DNA of 64,000 nt from Litoditis marina (Eukaryota; Nematoda; Chromadorea; Rhabditida; Rhabditidae), in NCBI GenBank assembly GCA_964036275.1, contig OZ038439.1, forward strand, positions 12,691,095 through 12,755,094, in the 5' to 3' direction. Positions within the stretch are counted from its first letter, which is position 1, and every line of letters begins with the position of its first letter. The translations under genes were made by a program, and so were the position numbers. Below, piece by piece: positions 10,175 through 22,079 of the stretch. The notes under the pieces are model-generated. The model made no database searches. It saw only the letters and a program-made list of their open reading frames with translations, and had not been told where the DNA came from.

Positions 10175-11640
10175 TAAGTATAAAAGACATTCCGAGAGAT
10201 CAGAAAACGATCGGCGGAGTACAATACTTTTTACAGTTCCAGCAGTCGTTTTATACCGAACGTTTGCTCTCAGTCGCATAAAATACTGGTCCACACTCTT
10301 GAAAAACAACTAATTATGACAGTTTTACAACGTGTCATGAGAACGCCACGTCAAGTGCGTCTCGAAGATGAAATATATTAATTGTACAGTTCGAGAGAAC
10401 AATTGAAATAATACGTGAAAGACAAAGAACGTAAAACGAAACTTTATCATAAATCGCGCAACACGGAAAAATTTGCCGTTTAGGCGATCGAGACTGGATT
10501 TGATGGAGCAGTTGCCGTAGGCGACATTAAGAGCTCACATTATTACTTTTTTTCAAACAATCATAATCTTTCAATTTCTCCCCATTTTTTGGTCGCATCA
10601 GAGCAAACTTTCAACTGTGGAGCCTATTTCGTTCAGTGAAGCTTTGGGCACAAAATTGCCCACATCCCAAACTATAGTGTGTGCCAAATTTATTAAAAAA
10701 AATTCCCCTCATGTGAGACTCAAACCGGGCTCAAAAGTTTGGTAGGCGCGAACGCTAACCACTACACCATCTGGGCTTATACGAGCAGCGCGGACGAATC
10801 GAGTATATGTGTTCTTACACAGAGCAAAGTCAGATTTACAGTACACCCCTGCCTTTCTGTAAGAGACGACTATATGAAGCTGTTCTTAAAACACGCTCTG
10901 TATTTAGCGAAAATCGCGACAGTTAAAACAATTCAGTTCGGAAAAACACAGAAATATTTTAGTCGAGACGGCGAAAAGTCGATTTGCATTTCCACCATAT
11001 CATTTAGAGTAAAATACTGTAACACAACCAAGCACGTTCCGAGAAAGTTCTTTGAGCAGGGGGGGGGGGGAGCTGGCGCTATAGCAAAGTTCACCTTTGA
11101 GCTGAACTATCTGGTCACCACTTCTTTTAGATCATCTACACTATGCTTGGATATGTGAACATCCGAAGCCGTATTCATGATCATCACGACATTTCCAACC
11201 CATCCTGCGCCTCCTCAAACACACGCTATTTCTCTGCTCTTACATCTCTTTCTGTAATGTCAGTTTTTTCTCTCTCATGAATTGTACAATTAATATATGT
11301 CATCTTTGAGAAACACTCGACGTGGCGTTCTCATGACACGTTTCCAAAACTGGCATATTGACTCGGTTCTCCAGGATGTAATTAGTATTTGATGTGACTG
11401 AGAAGGAAACTACTGTATAAAAGCGTGCTAGAACTGTGGATAGTACTATGTACCGACAAACGCTTTCGAACTTCATTATGTACTCATTGTTATTTTGCAT
11501 AACTTGTGTGGTTCTAAACCTTTGAAAACGTTCAGTAAAAATTCCACAAACACATTCCACCGTTTATCTCGAGAATCACAAGGTTCCAGAAGAAACAAGA
11601 CACAGAATTCACAGTTTCTTCAATGGCCAGTTCTTTTTCT
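10175..11640. other. Intergenic; repeats only
   Basis: Holds tRNA-core repeat copy 4 (10672-10875), a G-run at 11059-11070 and a fragment of the GTACGTATGCTAG inverted-repeat family near 11195-11260. I see no exon that can be linked to a gene. Confidence 0.4.
10672..10875 (-). repeat. tRNA-core short repeat, copy 4 (divergent)
   Basis: Bounded by ACTATAGTGTGTGCCAAATT and AGAGACGACTATAT. The central box region is degraded, but the TGGTTAG-like and TTACACAGAG blocks align with other copies. Confidence 0.55.
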
Positions 11641-11656
11641 AACCGAAAGTTGCAGA

Positions 11657-13780
11657 ATGTTCCGTCTACTCTCGCTGACCCTGCTGGTAGCTGTGGCTGC
11701 TGCTCGCTCGCCCCCCATGCCCCCATTGTTTGAAGAACCTCTTGATTACTACTCTGTTCACAATACTAGAGTTGACGCCTCGGGTGAGTTGTAGTTCGAT
11801 CGAATAAAGCAACCGGATGAAACTACAAGCACAGCGTCAATATACATATACGAGAAAAGCTCGATGTTCTAAACTCCCTCTCTCGCTCTGTTTTGAACTT
11901 CCAAACGATTTAGAGTTCAATTGTTGAATTGAAACCATTAATATTTTTATTAATATTGTATTCGTCATTGTTTTCCAGATGAAGTCCTCAAGGAAGTCGC
12001 TCCCTATTTCAACAGAATGATGAATCTGGAAGATAAAGGACAGCGGGGACTCAGACTCAAGAACTTCGTCCCACTTTCCCTCGGGTTAGCTTTTACTTCT
12101 TCTCGTGAACTTACTAGAGAGTCTGCAAAAACGTGAGAAAACTTCCCACTTTCACTCGGGTCGATTGCCTTTTCTCGTAAATTCACTAGTAAAAAGCTAA
12201 TCGAAATCTACCTTGTCGGTCTCAGCTGATCTATACCCCACATTCTCGTTGTTCGATTTCTTAGAATGACTCCCACAGCTAATATTTGGTTACTTCCTGG
12301 AAGAGTATGGTTTTTCAATAATAATAATAGGTTCTATGTTCTATGGAATCCAGTGAAAAATCGCCGGCGAGGTCGCCATTTACCAAATATAATTCTTTTG
12401 CTTTTTACCTTTCTGTAACAGAAAATATTTTTTTCAAAAGTGAATTAGCATGTTAACGAGCCGAGAGACCATGATTGCGAGAGTTAAAAATCTAATTCTT
12501 GATTGAACATTCATTTGTCACACTCCGGAATCGAACCCACGACCTTCGGCGTAGTGCGGCGCTTACATAATCTCGGCCATCCTGCTACGGGGGTCAAGAG
12601 CGCAGCGAAGAGCTTAGTATTCCGCACCCAGAGCAATCAAAAATATGGTCGGACTAACTGATGATAGCAAATAAATTTTAATGGTTCTATTGCGAATAAA
12701 ATCGACTGTTCTCCCAGTTTTTCGGTTATATCACGATAGCAATACACTGTCTACACAATCTTATTTCTTTTCCTAAAATGGTATGTTTCGGCCAAAATGA
12801 AGAGTATGTTTCGTAAAAGATTTGTAATCCCTTGAACAATATCAAAAAGTACCTCTCTACTTGACTGTTAGTTTATAGTGGATGTATAGCTAACAGCTGC
12901 TCTGATAAGTTCCAAACGCGCTACACCGGCAGATCTCAGGTTCTAGTCATAATTTGAGTGAGATGGAAAGTGTATGTAAACATCCCATCTCCCTCAAATT
13001 ATGACATTATACTAATTATTATCAAGCGTGGTTATATCAAAACTCTTTTTTAATCGTGCTCCAACTAACTACCCATCAAATCACGCTAGTTTCCATATTT
13101 TTGAGACGCAAAAATGGCATCTTACAGTCTCGCACATCTTTATACCTTACAACAAACTGGAATAAAATTCTCGGTGGTATCAAAAGTTTCCAAGTTCGGC
13201 GACTCGCCGGCGATATGAAGAACACATCGAACATGAGTGGCGACTCACCGGCGTACGGACACATCTCTTCTATGCCAAAGATTGTCAGTTAGGAACTTCG
13301 TAGCGCAGTGGTTACCACCTAGCTACGAATCTTCTGCTAGCAGGTTCGGTTCCAGCGAGAGATTCAATTTCATGAATTTGGCATGGCGTACGGACACATC
13401 TCTTCTATGCCAAAGATTGTCGGCTAAGAACTTCGTAGCGCAGTGGTTAACACCTCGCTACGAATCTTTTGCTAGGTTCGGTTCCAGCGAGAGATTCAAA
13501 TTCATGAATTCGGCATCTTCTGGACCAAGTCGATGTTTCAATCTGAATGTAACTGGACTAACAGGGATCTAACTACAGATTCACGGGTCAACGTAACATA
13601 CTTAGGCTGTGTATGTTTTGAAGGAGACTAGTCTTGTGAACGCTTAGTATATAGTCGTTTTCATTACTATGATTGTTTTTGTTATGTGATTATTGTTTCC
13701 ATTTTCATTTCAGAATGGACCCTCATGACCTGGATAGACTGGAGATACAACTGCGTTTTGCCGGCTCCAGACATCTTTGA
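11657..13780 (+). CDS. 99-aa secreted protein, unrecognised
   Basis: Exons 11657-11783, 11979-12084 and 13714-13780 join in phase to 99 aa. Residues 1-17 (MFRLLSLTLLVAVAAARS) are a signal peptide. The mature part is acidic and proline-rich near the start (SPPMPPLFEEPLDYY), has a basic GQRGLRLKNF stretch in the middle and ends AGSRHL. No cysteine follows the signal peptide, so it is not a disulphide-rich peptide. The start follows a TTGCAG acceptor by one base, consistent with trans-splicing. Intron 2 (1.6 kb) has absorbed two tRNA-core repeats and other repeat DNA. A secreted peptide precursor is possible, but there is no convincing series of dibasic cleavage sites and I do not assign a family. 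Confidence 0.7.
12528..12596 (-). other. Isolated tRNA-like sequence, probable pseudogene
   Basis: Minus strand shows an A box TGGCCGAGATTATG and a B box GGGTTCGATTCC. The acceptor arms do not pair. Inside intron 2 of the 99-aa gene. Confidence 0.45.
13247..13383 (+). repeat. tRNA-core short repeat, copy 5
   Basis: CGTACGGACACATCTC, then A box TAGCGCAGTGG, B box GGTTCGGTTCC and tail TTCATGAATTTGGCA. Forms a tandem pair with the next copy. Confidence 0.7.
13384..13515 (+). repeat. tRNA-core short repeat, copy 6 (tandem with copy 5)
   Basis: About 90% identical to the preceding copy, with the same GCGTACGGACACATCTCTTC start. The two copies make a local tandem duplication in an intron. Confidence 0.7.
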
Positions 13781-14125
13781 GGGGAGGGGAAAAAGAAGTA
13801 TTCAAGTTTTATGTGATAAATGGACGTTATTTCAATTTCTGTGAATCTTGTCTGTTGGGAGAAAACACTTGTGTGTGACTAACACTAGAATACTTTTAAA
13901 CTTTGTAAGATTCTCTCTCTAATGGGAAACTGGCATAATAACAAAGATTTTCACTATTGTGTGTAACTAATAAACGATTTTTTTAAGTTTTCTGTTAAAC
14001 GTTTTCTCCTCTGGGAGAAAAGTATTCAACAGTTGTGTAGCTAATAACAAATAGTTATGTGTTCTGTTGTTGTAAAAACAGCAAAGTGAGGTGGAAGTGA
14101 CACGTGTTATTCAAAGTAGTTGTAC

Positions 14126-14215
14126 TGTTAGTCAGTTGCACAGTCACAGGAAACATGTTAAACACAGCAGAACTCAGAAACGTGCAATGACAAAGTGAAC
14201 ATTTCCTCAAGAAAA
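14126..14215 (-). repeat. GTCAATTG/GTCACGTG MITE, inverted copy
   Basis: GTTAGTCAGTTGCACAGTCA start and CAGAACTCAGAAACGTGCAA core, the reverse complement of the family consensus. About 85 bp upstream of the Tyr/Ala-rich peptide gene. Confidence 0.7.
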
Positions 14216-14298
14216 AATGTGAACAACCAAAGCGATAAATATAAATGAGAGAGAAAGCTGTAGAGAAACATCAACCAAGTCGATCATCAAAACTAATT

Positions 14299-14812
14299 AT
14301 GTTCACCAGAATGTAAGTTTGGGTTTTTTCCTTTCTCTTTTTTTCTTTTTCATATCTGTATAAATTAACTATTTTTGGAAACACCATCATTCACTAGTTG
14401 TAATAATATTTCTTCAAGTGTTCCACTTGCAGTGTCTGTCTCGTAGCCGTTGCTTGCGTTCTCTCCGTAGCTGATGCGCAGTATTATTCCCCTTACGGAT
14501 ACGCAACTGCGTACCCGAATGCCTACAGTGCCGCCTACTCTCCTTACGAAGCGTATTACGGTGGTTACGCAAGATACGCAGCAGCCTATCCCGCTCACTA
14601 CGGATGGGGAAGCAACAAGGTTTGTTTTATTTCACTTCTGAAAAAACTAGTTGTAAGTGGCAGTTTTGTTATTTTTACGTCTTGAAGAACGAAATAGGCT
14701 TCCAAGATTCAAATCAAATTGCTTTCCACCAATTTCAATCAATACCTATGTTTTGCAGGGTCAGCCAACTGCCTCCAAACCAGTGACAGCTTCTTTGACC
14801 AACAATCAGTGA
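14299..14812 (+). CDS. 84-aa Tyr/Ala-rich secreted peptide
   Basis: Exons 14299-14312, 14433-14619 and 14759-14812 give 84 aa. The signal peptide (about residues 1-21, ending VLSVADA) is split after four codons by intron 1. The mature part starts QYYSPYGY and repeats Y-rich units (YATAYPNAYS, YSPYEAYYGG, YARYAAAYPAHYGWG), then a polar tail GQPTASKPVTASLTNNQ. The composition recalls the Gly/Tyr-rich nematode defence or cuticle-associated peptides found elsewhere in the window, but it is Ala-rich rather than Gly-rich and lacks the terminal GWGK, so it need not belong to the same family. Function unknown; a secreted surface or defence peptide is inference. Confidence 0.75.
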
Positions 14813-14829
14813 TCATGACAACACTTCTT

Positions 14830-16600
14830 TGTACATTACGAACCAATACAAAATCAAACCATAAAACATTACCATTCTATTTTGTGTTCATTGTTCCGAT
14901 CGTTGTTGAAACGGTCTATTTGTAACAAACTGATAGTTTTGTTCTGTCGCTTTAGAGTTCCAGTAGAAATTGGAAAGCCTACGTCTAGCGTCCCTTAGTG
15001 AACAACTATGGTATAGCTTGTCCTCTCCAGAGTAGCGAGCTATAACACATACGGTATAGTCTTTTCCATTCCTACTGAGACTCCTACAGTAGGATTTGAA
15101 ACTTTCAAGCCGTTTTTCTCACTCACTTGTGATCGGAAAGGTTGAGGATTTTCGCACCTCTTTTTCGTACTCAACAGGGACATTGTATTGTTGTTTTTAT
15201 ATATTGTTTTGATAAGAGTTTCTGCGTAACTATAGAAAAAGAGGAGCAGAGGCTGACACCAGATTGAAATATTGAAACGTTGAGAAGTGACAGTTCATTG
15301 CTCGGTCCGGCTTTAATTCGAGTGCAATCATTTGTATTCTGTACATTAGTCCGTTGCAAAAAACGATAGATGAATTCAATATTCAAGACCTTTTTCGACA
15401 GCTGTACGAAACGAATATTGAGTTGAAGGGAATGTTTAAATGCAATATAAAATTTATCAGGGTTTGCCGGGTTTTCATTTCTGAAGATATGATGTAATTT
15501 TAAACTGTTTAAAGTAGAAGACAGTACAAAGTACAACAACGTATTCTATAAATGAATATTGGAACAGTGTTACAAAATCGTAAACAGAATTCTCATCGGC
15601 TCAGAAATGCTCGTAAGTTTAAACCATAGAGAATGACTAAAGCTGGGTTATAGTTTGAACTATGTACACGCTTTAATAATTGACGAATTTTGATCGAGAT
15701 ACAACAGCACCAAACTACGAACAAACGAAATATTTCAAAGTATATGCTAGCTTTGGGAAGACCGAACCTTCAAACTGTAAGTTATTCTACTACTGTAGAT
15801 GTCCACGACTATCTCGAACAGTATTCACATACTCTGAATGTATTGAAAATCGTTCAACGTTCCACTCCAAATGTATAGATGTTCCCTCTCAATAGTTGCA
15901 CGATTTATATATCCGTTTCGTTTCATTCTTTTTCAACATTCTGAACCATTCGAGAAACTCTAGGAGAGTAATGTGGTATGATAATGAGTTCTTTCAACTT
16001 GCTTCGTTGTGCAACCATAGAACTGCGCGATGTAAGATCCCCATCTATCTCTGTTCTGTTTAGTGTGATTGTCTAATACGAAAATATAATGCATTGTCGG
16101 ATTTACACTTTGTTCTAGAATATAAAAACGTAACATTCAAGTTATTTATTTTCATTTTTTTATATTTTATGCTAGGTAAGATTCTGCATACTAATTTCAA
16201 GATTGGTGCAACGCGGGCTTGCCTCATTAGCATGCCATGACCACGTTGTTGTTAACATGTTTGCGTGAGAGGCAAAATGCTAGCAGTGTCTAGAAACTTC
16301 ATTTACACTCATTTTTCCTTTGCCAGGTTGGTTGAAGATTGCTCTCTGTATTACTAGAACTTATTTCTCTTCGTTCTATAATTGTATTGCCTCTTCAATT
16401 TAGAGAATCGTAGTAAATGCACAGTATGCTTCAGAAAATATTTTGTTGATTACATGGTTTTCTGCGAAAAAAGTATTTGAACTGTTTTGGCGAGTTATAT
16501 GATTTTATTCAACTTTCACATTTTCTGAAACATTAATAATTTAAAAAAAAACAGATCCACGTAAATAATTTTTTTTGGCGGGTTTCGCACAAAAAAAGGT
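14830..16600. other. Intergenic, no gene recognised
   Basis: AT-rich. A CTACTGAGAC-family fragment (GTATAGTC ... CATTCCTACTGAGACTCCTA) lies at 15050-15110. No exon with supporting splice sites is seen. Confidence 0.4.
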
Positions 16601-16639
16601 GCCGATTTATTGCTTAAAATCATAACCAGTTTTTATTAG

Positions 16640-18790
16640 TCGTTCTTTCAGGATAAGTTCTGAACGAGAGATTGTCTCCTCCTATTCCGAATACAGATGA
16701 GATCGTTCTCATGAGAGTTTGCACCGGCGAGTGGCCATGAGACTGCCTGACCTCGGTCCGTGATTGGTCCCTCAATGGGATGTGGGAGAGGGACTTGGGG
16801 AAGCGCTCTACCCGTTGCCATACCAACTTGGTCGGCTAATGGTTTAACCGTGGCTCATGCACCCTACCCATTTCTCAATCCCATATCAGCAAACTGGACT
16901 GAAACGATCTCAGGAAAGGAGATTGCACAATGAAAGGTATGTCTTTTTTGTGTTTTCAACAAAAAATTCATAGTTTTCCAGCCTTTTTTCTGCTTTGATG
17001 TTTTTACCAAAGGTTCACATTGCTCACTTTTCTGCTCTGTTACTGTGTATAGTAAACATTTGTGTAACCTACTCCTATTAAATGTCTAAACCAACATATT
17101 TGAATTCCTCGGGTTTCAGTTAGTCAGAAAAACTAGGTTTTGTTTGAATAGGTTGGAACATGGTCGAATAATTGACAAATTTTTCTCGTTTTTCAGCTGT
17201 GTACCTGGAAAAGTAGTCTGCTAACAAGAAGTACACCAACAGCAAAACATTAGATATCCAAGCACCTATCCATTTTTCTTCGGGATTGTGTCAGGTAAAA
17301 CTTTTTGCAACATCCAGACTTATCAACTGTCTGTTCAAGCTTCTCTCCAGATTGTAGAAAAGCTTGACCATTTATTGAATATTTTGGGGTCTACCTAAGC
17401 TTGTAGTGTTTGAGGTATTGAATTGTATAATGAATGTTTCCATTCTAATTCATGAGCGCATTAAACTGAACTGTTGTGGCTTCCGACCTTTTTTGTCAAT
17501 CTCACCAAAAATCAAGCCCACACTGTGTTTGTTGTACTATCCCGCTGTTTTTGTAGGTTGGTCCCGTTTTTTTTCGGTCGATAAACGTGACGTATGGCGA
17601 GTATCGGGATCAAATTACAACTAAGCTATGACTATCAATTATAACTATTCCTCACCGTATTTTTGCTGGTGTTCCTAGAACAACTCCATACACAGCAGAA
17701 AATCAGATGCATATGGAATCCTGTTTTATTGTGTCTAGTTTGTTTAATTGATTTGAGTTGGCTAGTAATATTTCATTGGTTTATGGTTCCTTTTTTCAGG
17801 CTCGGATTGGCCGTTCGATGGAGGTTTTTGAGGCATCACAAACACCGATGAGATCGTTCTTATGAGAGTTTGCACCGGCGAGTGGCCCTGAGACTGCCTG
17901 ACCTCGGTCCGTGATTGGTCCCTCAATGGGATGTGGGAAAGGGACTTGGGGAAGCGCTCTACCCGTTGCCATACCAAATTTGTCGGCTAATGGTTTAACC
18001 GTGGCTCATGCACCCTACCCATTTCTCGGTCCCATATCAGCAAACTGGATTGGAACCATCTCAGAAAAGAAAGCTGCATTGTTAGAGGTATATCTCTTTT
18101 GAACTTGCATCGTTTCTGGTTTAGTTTGGTGTTTGGTTTGTATCGGAAGATCTCAATGCCAGCCTTCTCTGCTTTGCTGTTCAACTCATCTCATTCGTAT
18201 GTCGGGAACATTGACTTTTTACCCCCCCCCCCACCTTTCTGAATTTGTATTGCGTCTGGGGAGTTGTAATTTGACCCCCCCCCCCCCCACCGGGAGGTGA
18301 TAATTCAATTCATCACCTGCAATACGAAAGCTTGAGGGTGGGGGGTAAAAAGTAAACATTTTCCGTATTGAAGTTCAGGCCCCCACTTGTTGAAGTTTGA
18401 CCCCCCCCCCACCATTGAAGTTCTACCCCCCGCGGACTCAGGTGTGGGATAAATAGTAAATGTCGAAGTTGATTTTTGACCCCCCCCCCCTCTCCTAAAT
18501 TTTCAGGTTTTAGCTCGGGTGGGGGGTTGGAGTGCTACGGGGAGGGGGGGGGGGGGACCCAACTAAACTGGCGGGCGATACTTCAATTTTCCCCGTATGT
18601 CGACTAACTGATTGTTGTTTTCAGTTGTGTACCTGGACAAAAATATTTTCGTGAGAAAGTATTCAGCAAAAAGAAGTATACCGCTAGCAGACACTATAAG
18701 ATGTATCATCTATAGCCCCGCGTTCTTTCTTTGTCTACATTTTGTCAGGTAAAACTTCCTATTTGCAAAGTAATTTAAAACGTTCTTATT
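16640..18790 (+). pseudogene. Two tandem units of a decayed, spliced gene-like sequence
   Basis: Unit 1 (about 16640-17300) and unit 2 (about 17800-18750) each contain a 218-bp block (16696-16913; 17847-18064) about 95% identical. In each the block is followed by a GTATRTCT donor-like site and then a TTTTCAG-bounded exon (17197-17294; 18625-18748) starting TGTGTACCTGGA and ending GTCAG|GTAAAAC. A third relative of the second exon is at 19533-19657. In the third copy one frame reads AYLYKNVFVRKYSANRMYSN, in unit 2 VYLDKNIFVRKYSAKR, and in unit 1 VYLEK followed by a stop, so these look like diverged copies of one coding exon. No open gene can be assembled. Family not recognised. Confidence 0.45.
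18205..18593 (-). repeat. C-tract element, copy 2 (inverted relative to copy 1)
   Basis: Runs GGGAACATTGACTTTTTACC ... ACTTCAATTTTCCCC, the reverse complement of 5281-5659, with expanded and contracted C/G runs. It sits between the block and the following exon of unit 2 and is absent from unit 1, so it inserted after duplication. Confidence 0.65.
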
Positions 18791-18869
18791 GTTTTCTTTT
18801 GGGTTCTTTTCAGATCTTCGAATAGCTTGTATAATTGGTTGTGTACTTTAGAAGCTAGCCTAAGCTGCT

Positions 18870-19042
18870 GAGTACGTATGCTAGAAGATCTCGGTACCTA
18901 CATCTCATTCTGCGTCTTCTCGAACACACGCTATTTCTCTGCCCTCACAACCCGTCGGGATGTAAGATACGAGAAACAGTGAGGCAGAGCGAGAGACGCA
19001 GAATGGGATGAAGGTGCCGGGATCTTTTTAGCATACGTACTC
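18870..19042. repeat. GTACGTATGCTAGAAGATC inverted-repeat element
   Basis: Ends GAGTACGTATGCTAGAAGAT and GATCTTTTTAGCATACGTAC are inverted repeats. The interior CATTCTGCGTCTTCTCGAAC and GAGAGACGCAGAATGGGATG arms also pair, giving one long hairpin. A second copy ends at 61831, with fragments near 11200 and 63425. Confidence 0.7.
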
Positions 19043-19532
19043 ACTCAGGTGTTCAAAATTTCAAATTGTGTAATGAATATTGCAACTTGAACTCATGAGA
19101 GAATTTCACGAAACGATTTACATGAAGTATGGCTAATATCGAGATCAAACTACAACTCAGCTATGGCCATCTTTCCCTCACCGTATTTTCGCGGGGTGAA
19201 AACTCAATTCACCACCTTTTTGAGCTCTGTTGCTGTGTGTAGTACACTGCGGTGTGACGTATAGTGCTTACATTTCCCAACTGGACTTGTTGGCAGCGTG
19301 CCAACTAGAAGACTGTTATTTAAAGAAAACATATATTTCACAGAAAATTTTATTGAATACGAATTATAACAAACGGGAAGAACCCTTTACATGCAATTCT
19401 ATTATTTTGAAACATTTCAACATGTTCAAAAACTGCCTTGAAATTTCATTGGCAAGCCGCCCAAGTCCAGTTGGGGAATGTGCGAACTATATTTCTATTG
19501 TATGTCGACTAGCTAATTTTTATGTTTTTCAG

Positions 19533-22079
19533 CTGCGTACCTGTATAAGAATGTCTTTGTCAGAAAGTATTCTGCGAACAGAATGTACAGCAACAGGAAA
19601 GACTGTCGCATATCAGCAAAGCGAGCTCAACTGGAGACGGAAAACGGATACAGATAGGTACTTTACTTTTCTCAATTTGCTAGAATTCTTGGTTTTCGTT
19701 GAACTCACTTACCGATTTAAGTACAATTTGTTTCCGCCGAACGTTTTTCAACAGTTGTAGAGCCATATATGGGGTGGGGTTACTGATTCATTTGAGATTT
19801 TCAAAGGCATTTTTTCTCTTAAAATGTGTTGACTAACCGAAATATGTATTTTTCAGCGGTTTTAACGATATAAGCGGAGCTCAGGACGGAATACGTTGCA
19901 CTTGCCTCAGAAGTTTAACTGCCCAATCATCAAATCTCTTCACTTCTAGAACGCCATCAGGTGAAGATTTTTTTAAAATTCGGAACAGCGAATCAACATT
20001 ATAGGATTCGCTATTTGTAGAGCAAGCGCCAATACTGCGTATTTTTTTGTAGTTTGGTCGCGTTGGTTCTTGGACCAACTCGGTAACTTCTAACTTCTAG
20101 TATTGAGCTCAAATCACAACAATATTATGTCACTCCCTTTAGGTTGCTGTTCATTAGGGAGATAAACGTTTATCACATTCATCATGATACAAGGGAGCCT
20201 AGCGCAAACTATAAGTAGAGTTTGTTCTAAGAGAGACATGCCAAAATAGTACGTTTCACGATGTTCTGCTGAGTTTGTAGTTTGATCCCGCTGCGTTTTG
20301 GCCCTGCTGCGAAAATCGGGGTGGGTCAAACTACGAGGTTTGTAATTCGGTTAGCAGTGTAGTTCACCAATAAGAGAAGGCCGAAAAAGACGTTGCTTGG
20401 TAATAAAGTTCTATATTCAAGTTTTCACTTCAACGTGACCATTTTTGAAGAGCCGTATTTGTTCGCTGTGCCAATTGGCTACAGTACTACGTTCCTCTTC
20501 CCACCAAGTTCGGTTATACCACGATAGAGGGATTATTCTCGAGCACATGTGAGCAATCGTGCGCTCATTGTACTTTTTTTGCGAAATGGGGACCCTCTTT
20601 GCAATATGCATGTACCAAACGTTGGCCTGGACCTTTGCTAATATAATTGTAGGGGCTATATTTGCATGGAAGATACTATACCTTCTTCCGTTCTCAACTT
20701 CTTTTCATTGCGTGTCGTTTCAGTTATGTGTTAGGAGGACGCACTGTTTCGACCAGCCTGTATCTATTGGGAGGACGTTGGTTGAGGGTGGCAGGAGGAG
20801 CCACTCGCATTCGAAATCGATTCGAAGATTCGGAGAGGCGTACTGAAGATTCGAAACATCATCTCTGGTTTCGACTATCCCTATCCTCCAGAAGGTAATA
20901 TTTGTACCAAATCTTCGTTGTAGTTTGATCTCTATTCAGGCAATGATTTTCGAGTTTCGTGACAATAGCGACGTGATCAAACTACAAACACGGCCAACTG
21001 CTTGATCACAATACACCGTATATGTACGCTTTGAAAAGAGGGAAAACATGCGATATTTCATCGTTGAATATAGTAGTAGGTCAAACAGTATGTTCTCAAC
21101 ATTTTCAAACAGTATGTAGTAGTAGGTCAAACAGTATGTTCCCAACCCTCTGAGAAAACCCAAAACCGTCTTGAATCAGGGTCGAAACGGTTTTGAGTAC
21201 ATCTCTTACTGAGCACATTAACCTAATCAGTATGTTCTTAGTTTGAGGTGTCGTATAGTTAGTTTCATTCCCAGTGAAACCCGTTGGTATCGTGCCAAAA
21301 TTAGATATTGTTTGTTTCTTCGAGCAAACATAAGTATTCTAAATTGTTTTATTGTTCACGTGTTCTCATGAAGCTGAACAATCGTTAACAGAGATTCGGA
21401 GTTTATTGAGAAACTGCGAAGTCGTGAAAAAGAACCTGGAAAATTCATTGGCACACAGCCAAGTCTCAGTAGGAATCATCGAAACTATACACCCTAGCGC
21501 CTGTGGTTTCGATTCCAGCCAAACAGCATTCATAACTTCCATGAGTTGTTTGCATCAAATGCAAACAACTCATGGAAGTTATGAATGCTGTTTGGCTGGA
21601 ATCGAAACCACAGGCGCTAGGGTGTATAGTTTTGCACGGTGGTTACGCATCAATTTTATTACAAATGAACATCTGTGGGTGATCTAACTTTTGTCTTTTC
21701 AGACTGGACCAGTGTGGCGACAGCTAGGTCATGCGTCTCTGAATTATCCCGCTGCGAAGGAACTATGGTAGGTGTTATGTCTATACGTTACACTATCGCG
21801 TTTTTGTCTCCAAAACTCTTCTCAAAACAACTTTGTATTCAACCTTGTAGAAGTGATGCATGCATCAGTTTTGCGCATCACAGTGCGTATGTTTGGAGAT
21901 TTTGGGCACCGAAAAACTGTGATCTTCCAGAGTGTATGCCGTGCTCAGAATATCTTCGAAATAGCGACTTGAAGTAAGAACGAAAAAAACTTGGAACTCA
22001 TTTTGAAATTTCAGACTGCTCGCAATTCTCCACTGCCAAACTGAACGAGGGACACGGAAAAAGAAGATTTGAAAACTTC
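19533..22079 (+). pseudogene. Unassigned exon series (decayed or unresolved gene)
   Basis: TTTTCAG-bounded segments with coding character occur at 19533-19657, about 20731-20896 (reads YVLGGRTVSTSLYLLGGR), about 21712-21769, about 21852-21975 (reads SDACISFAHHSAYVWRFW, Cys-containing) and 22014 onwards (Cys, then a basic RKKKI or KRRFENFNPD end depending on frame). Their phases do not join into one open frame: the 21712 and 21852 segments meet at a stop in one phase and are out of frame in the others. I cannot say whether this is a damaged gene or whether I have missed exons. No family recognised. Confidence 0.3.
21485..21629. repeat. Perfect 145-bp palindrome
   Basis: Two 71-base arms, CTATACACCCTAGCGCCTGT... 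and its exact reverse complement, are separated by only three bases (CAA at the centre of TTGCATCAAATGCAA). The arm contains GGTTTCGATTCC, a B-box-like motif. It adjoins a CTACTGAGAC-family repeat on the left. Confidence 0.9.

Noticed and set aside
10739..11158. 139-codon plus-strand ORF
   Set aside because: Starts inside a tRNA-core repeat and runs through a G homopolymer (Gly run); probably chance.
16738..16740. Selenocysteine recoding of the conserved TGA in the 218-bp block
   Set aside because: Nematodes are known to make very few selenoproteins and no SECIS was identified; recorded only as a remote possibility within the finding.
16620..16826. Minus-strand 68-codon ORF (MVWQRVERFPKSLSHIPLRD), also conserved at 17762-17977
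   Set aside because: Conservation comes from the tandem duplication. Differences between copies change residues in this frame, whereas they are silent in a plus-strand frame.
21352..21687. 111-codon ORF through the palindrome
   Set aside because: Made of repeat DNA and the 145-bp palindrome, with no splice or promoter support.
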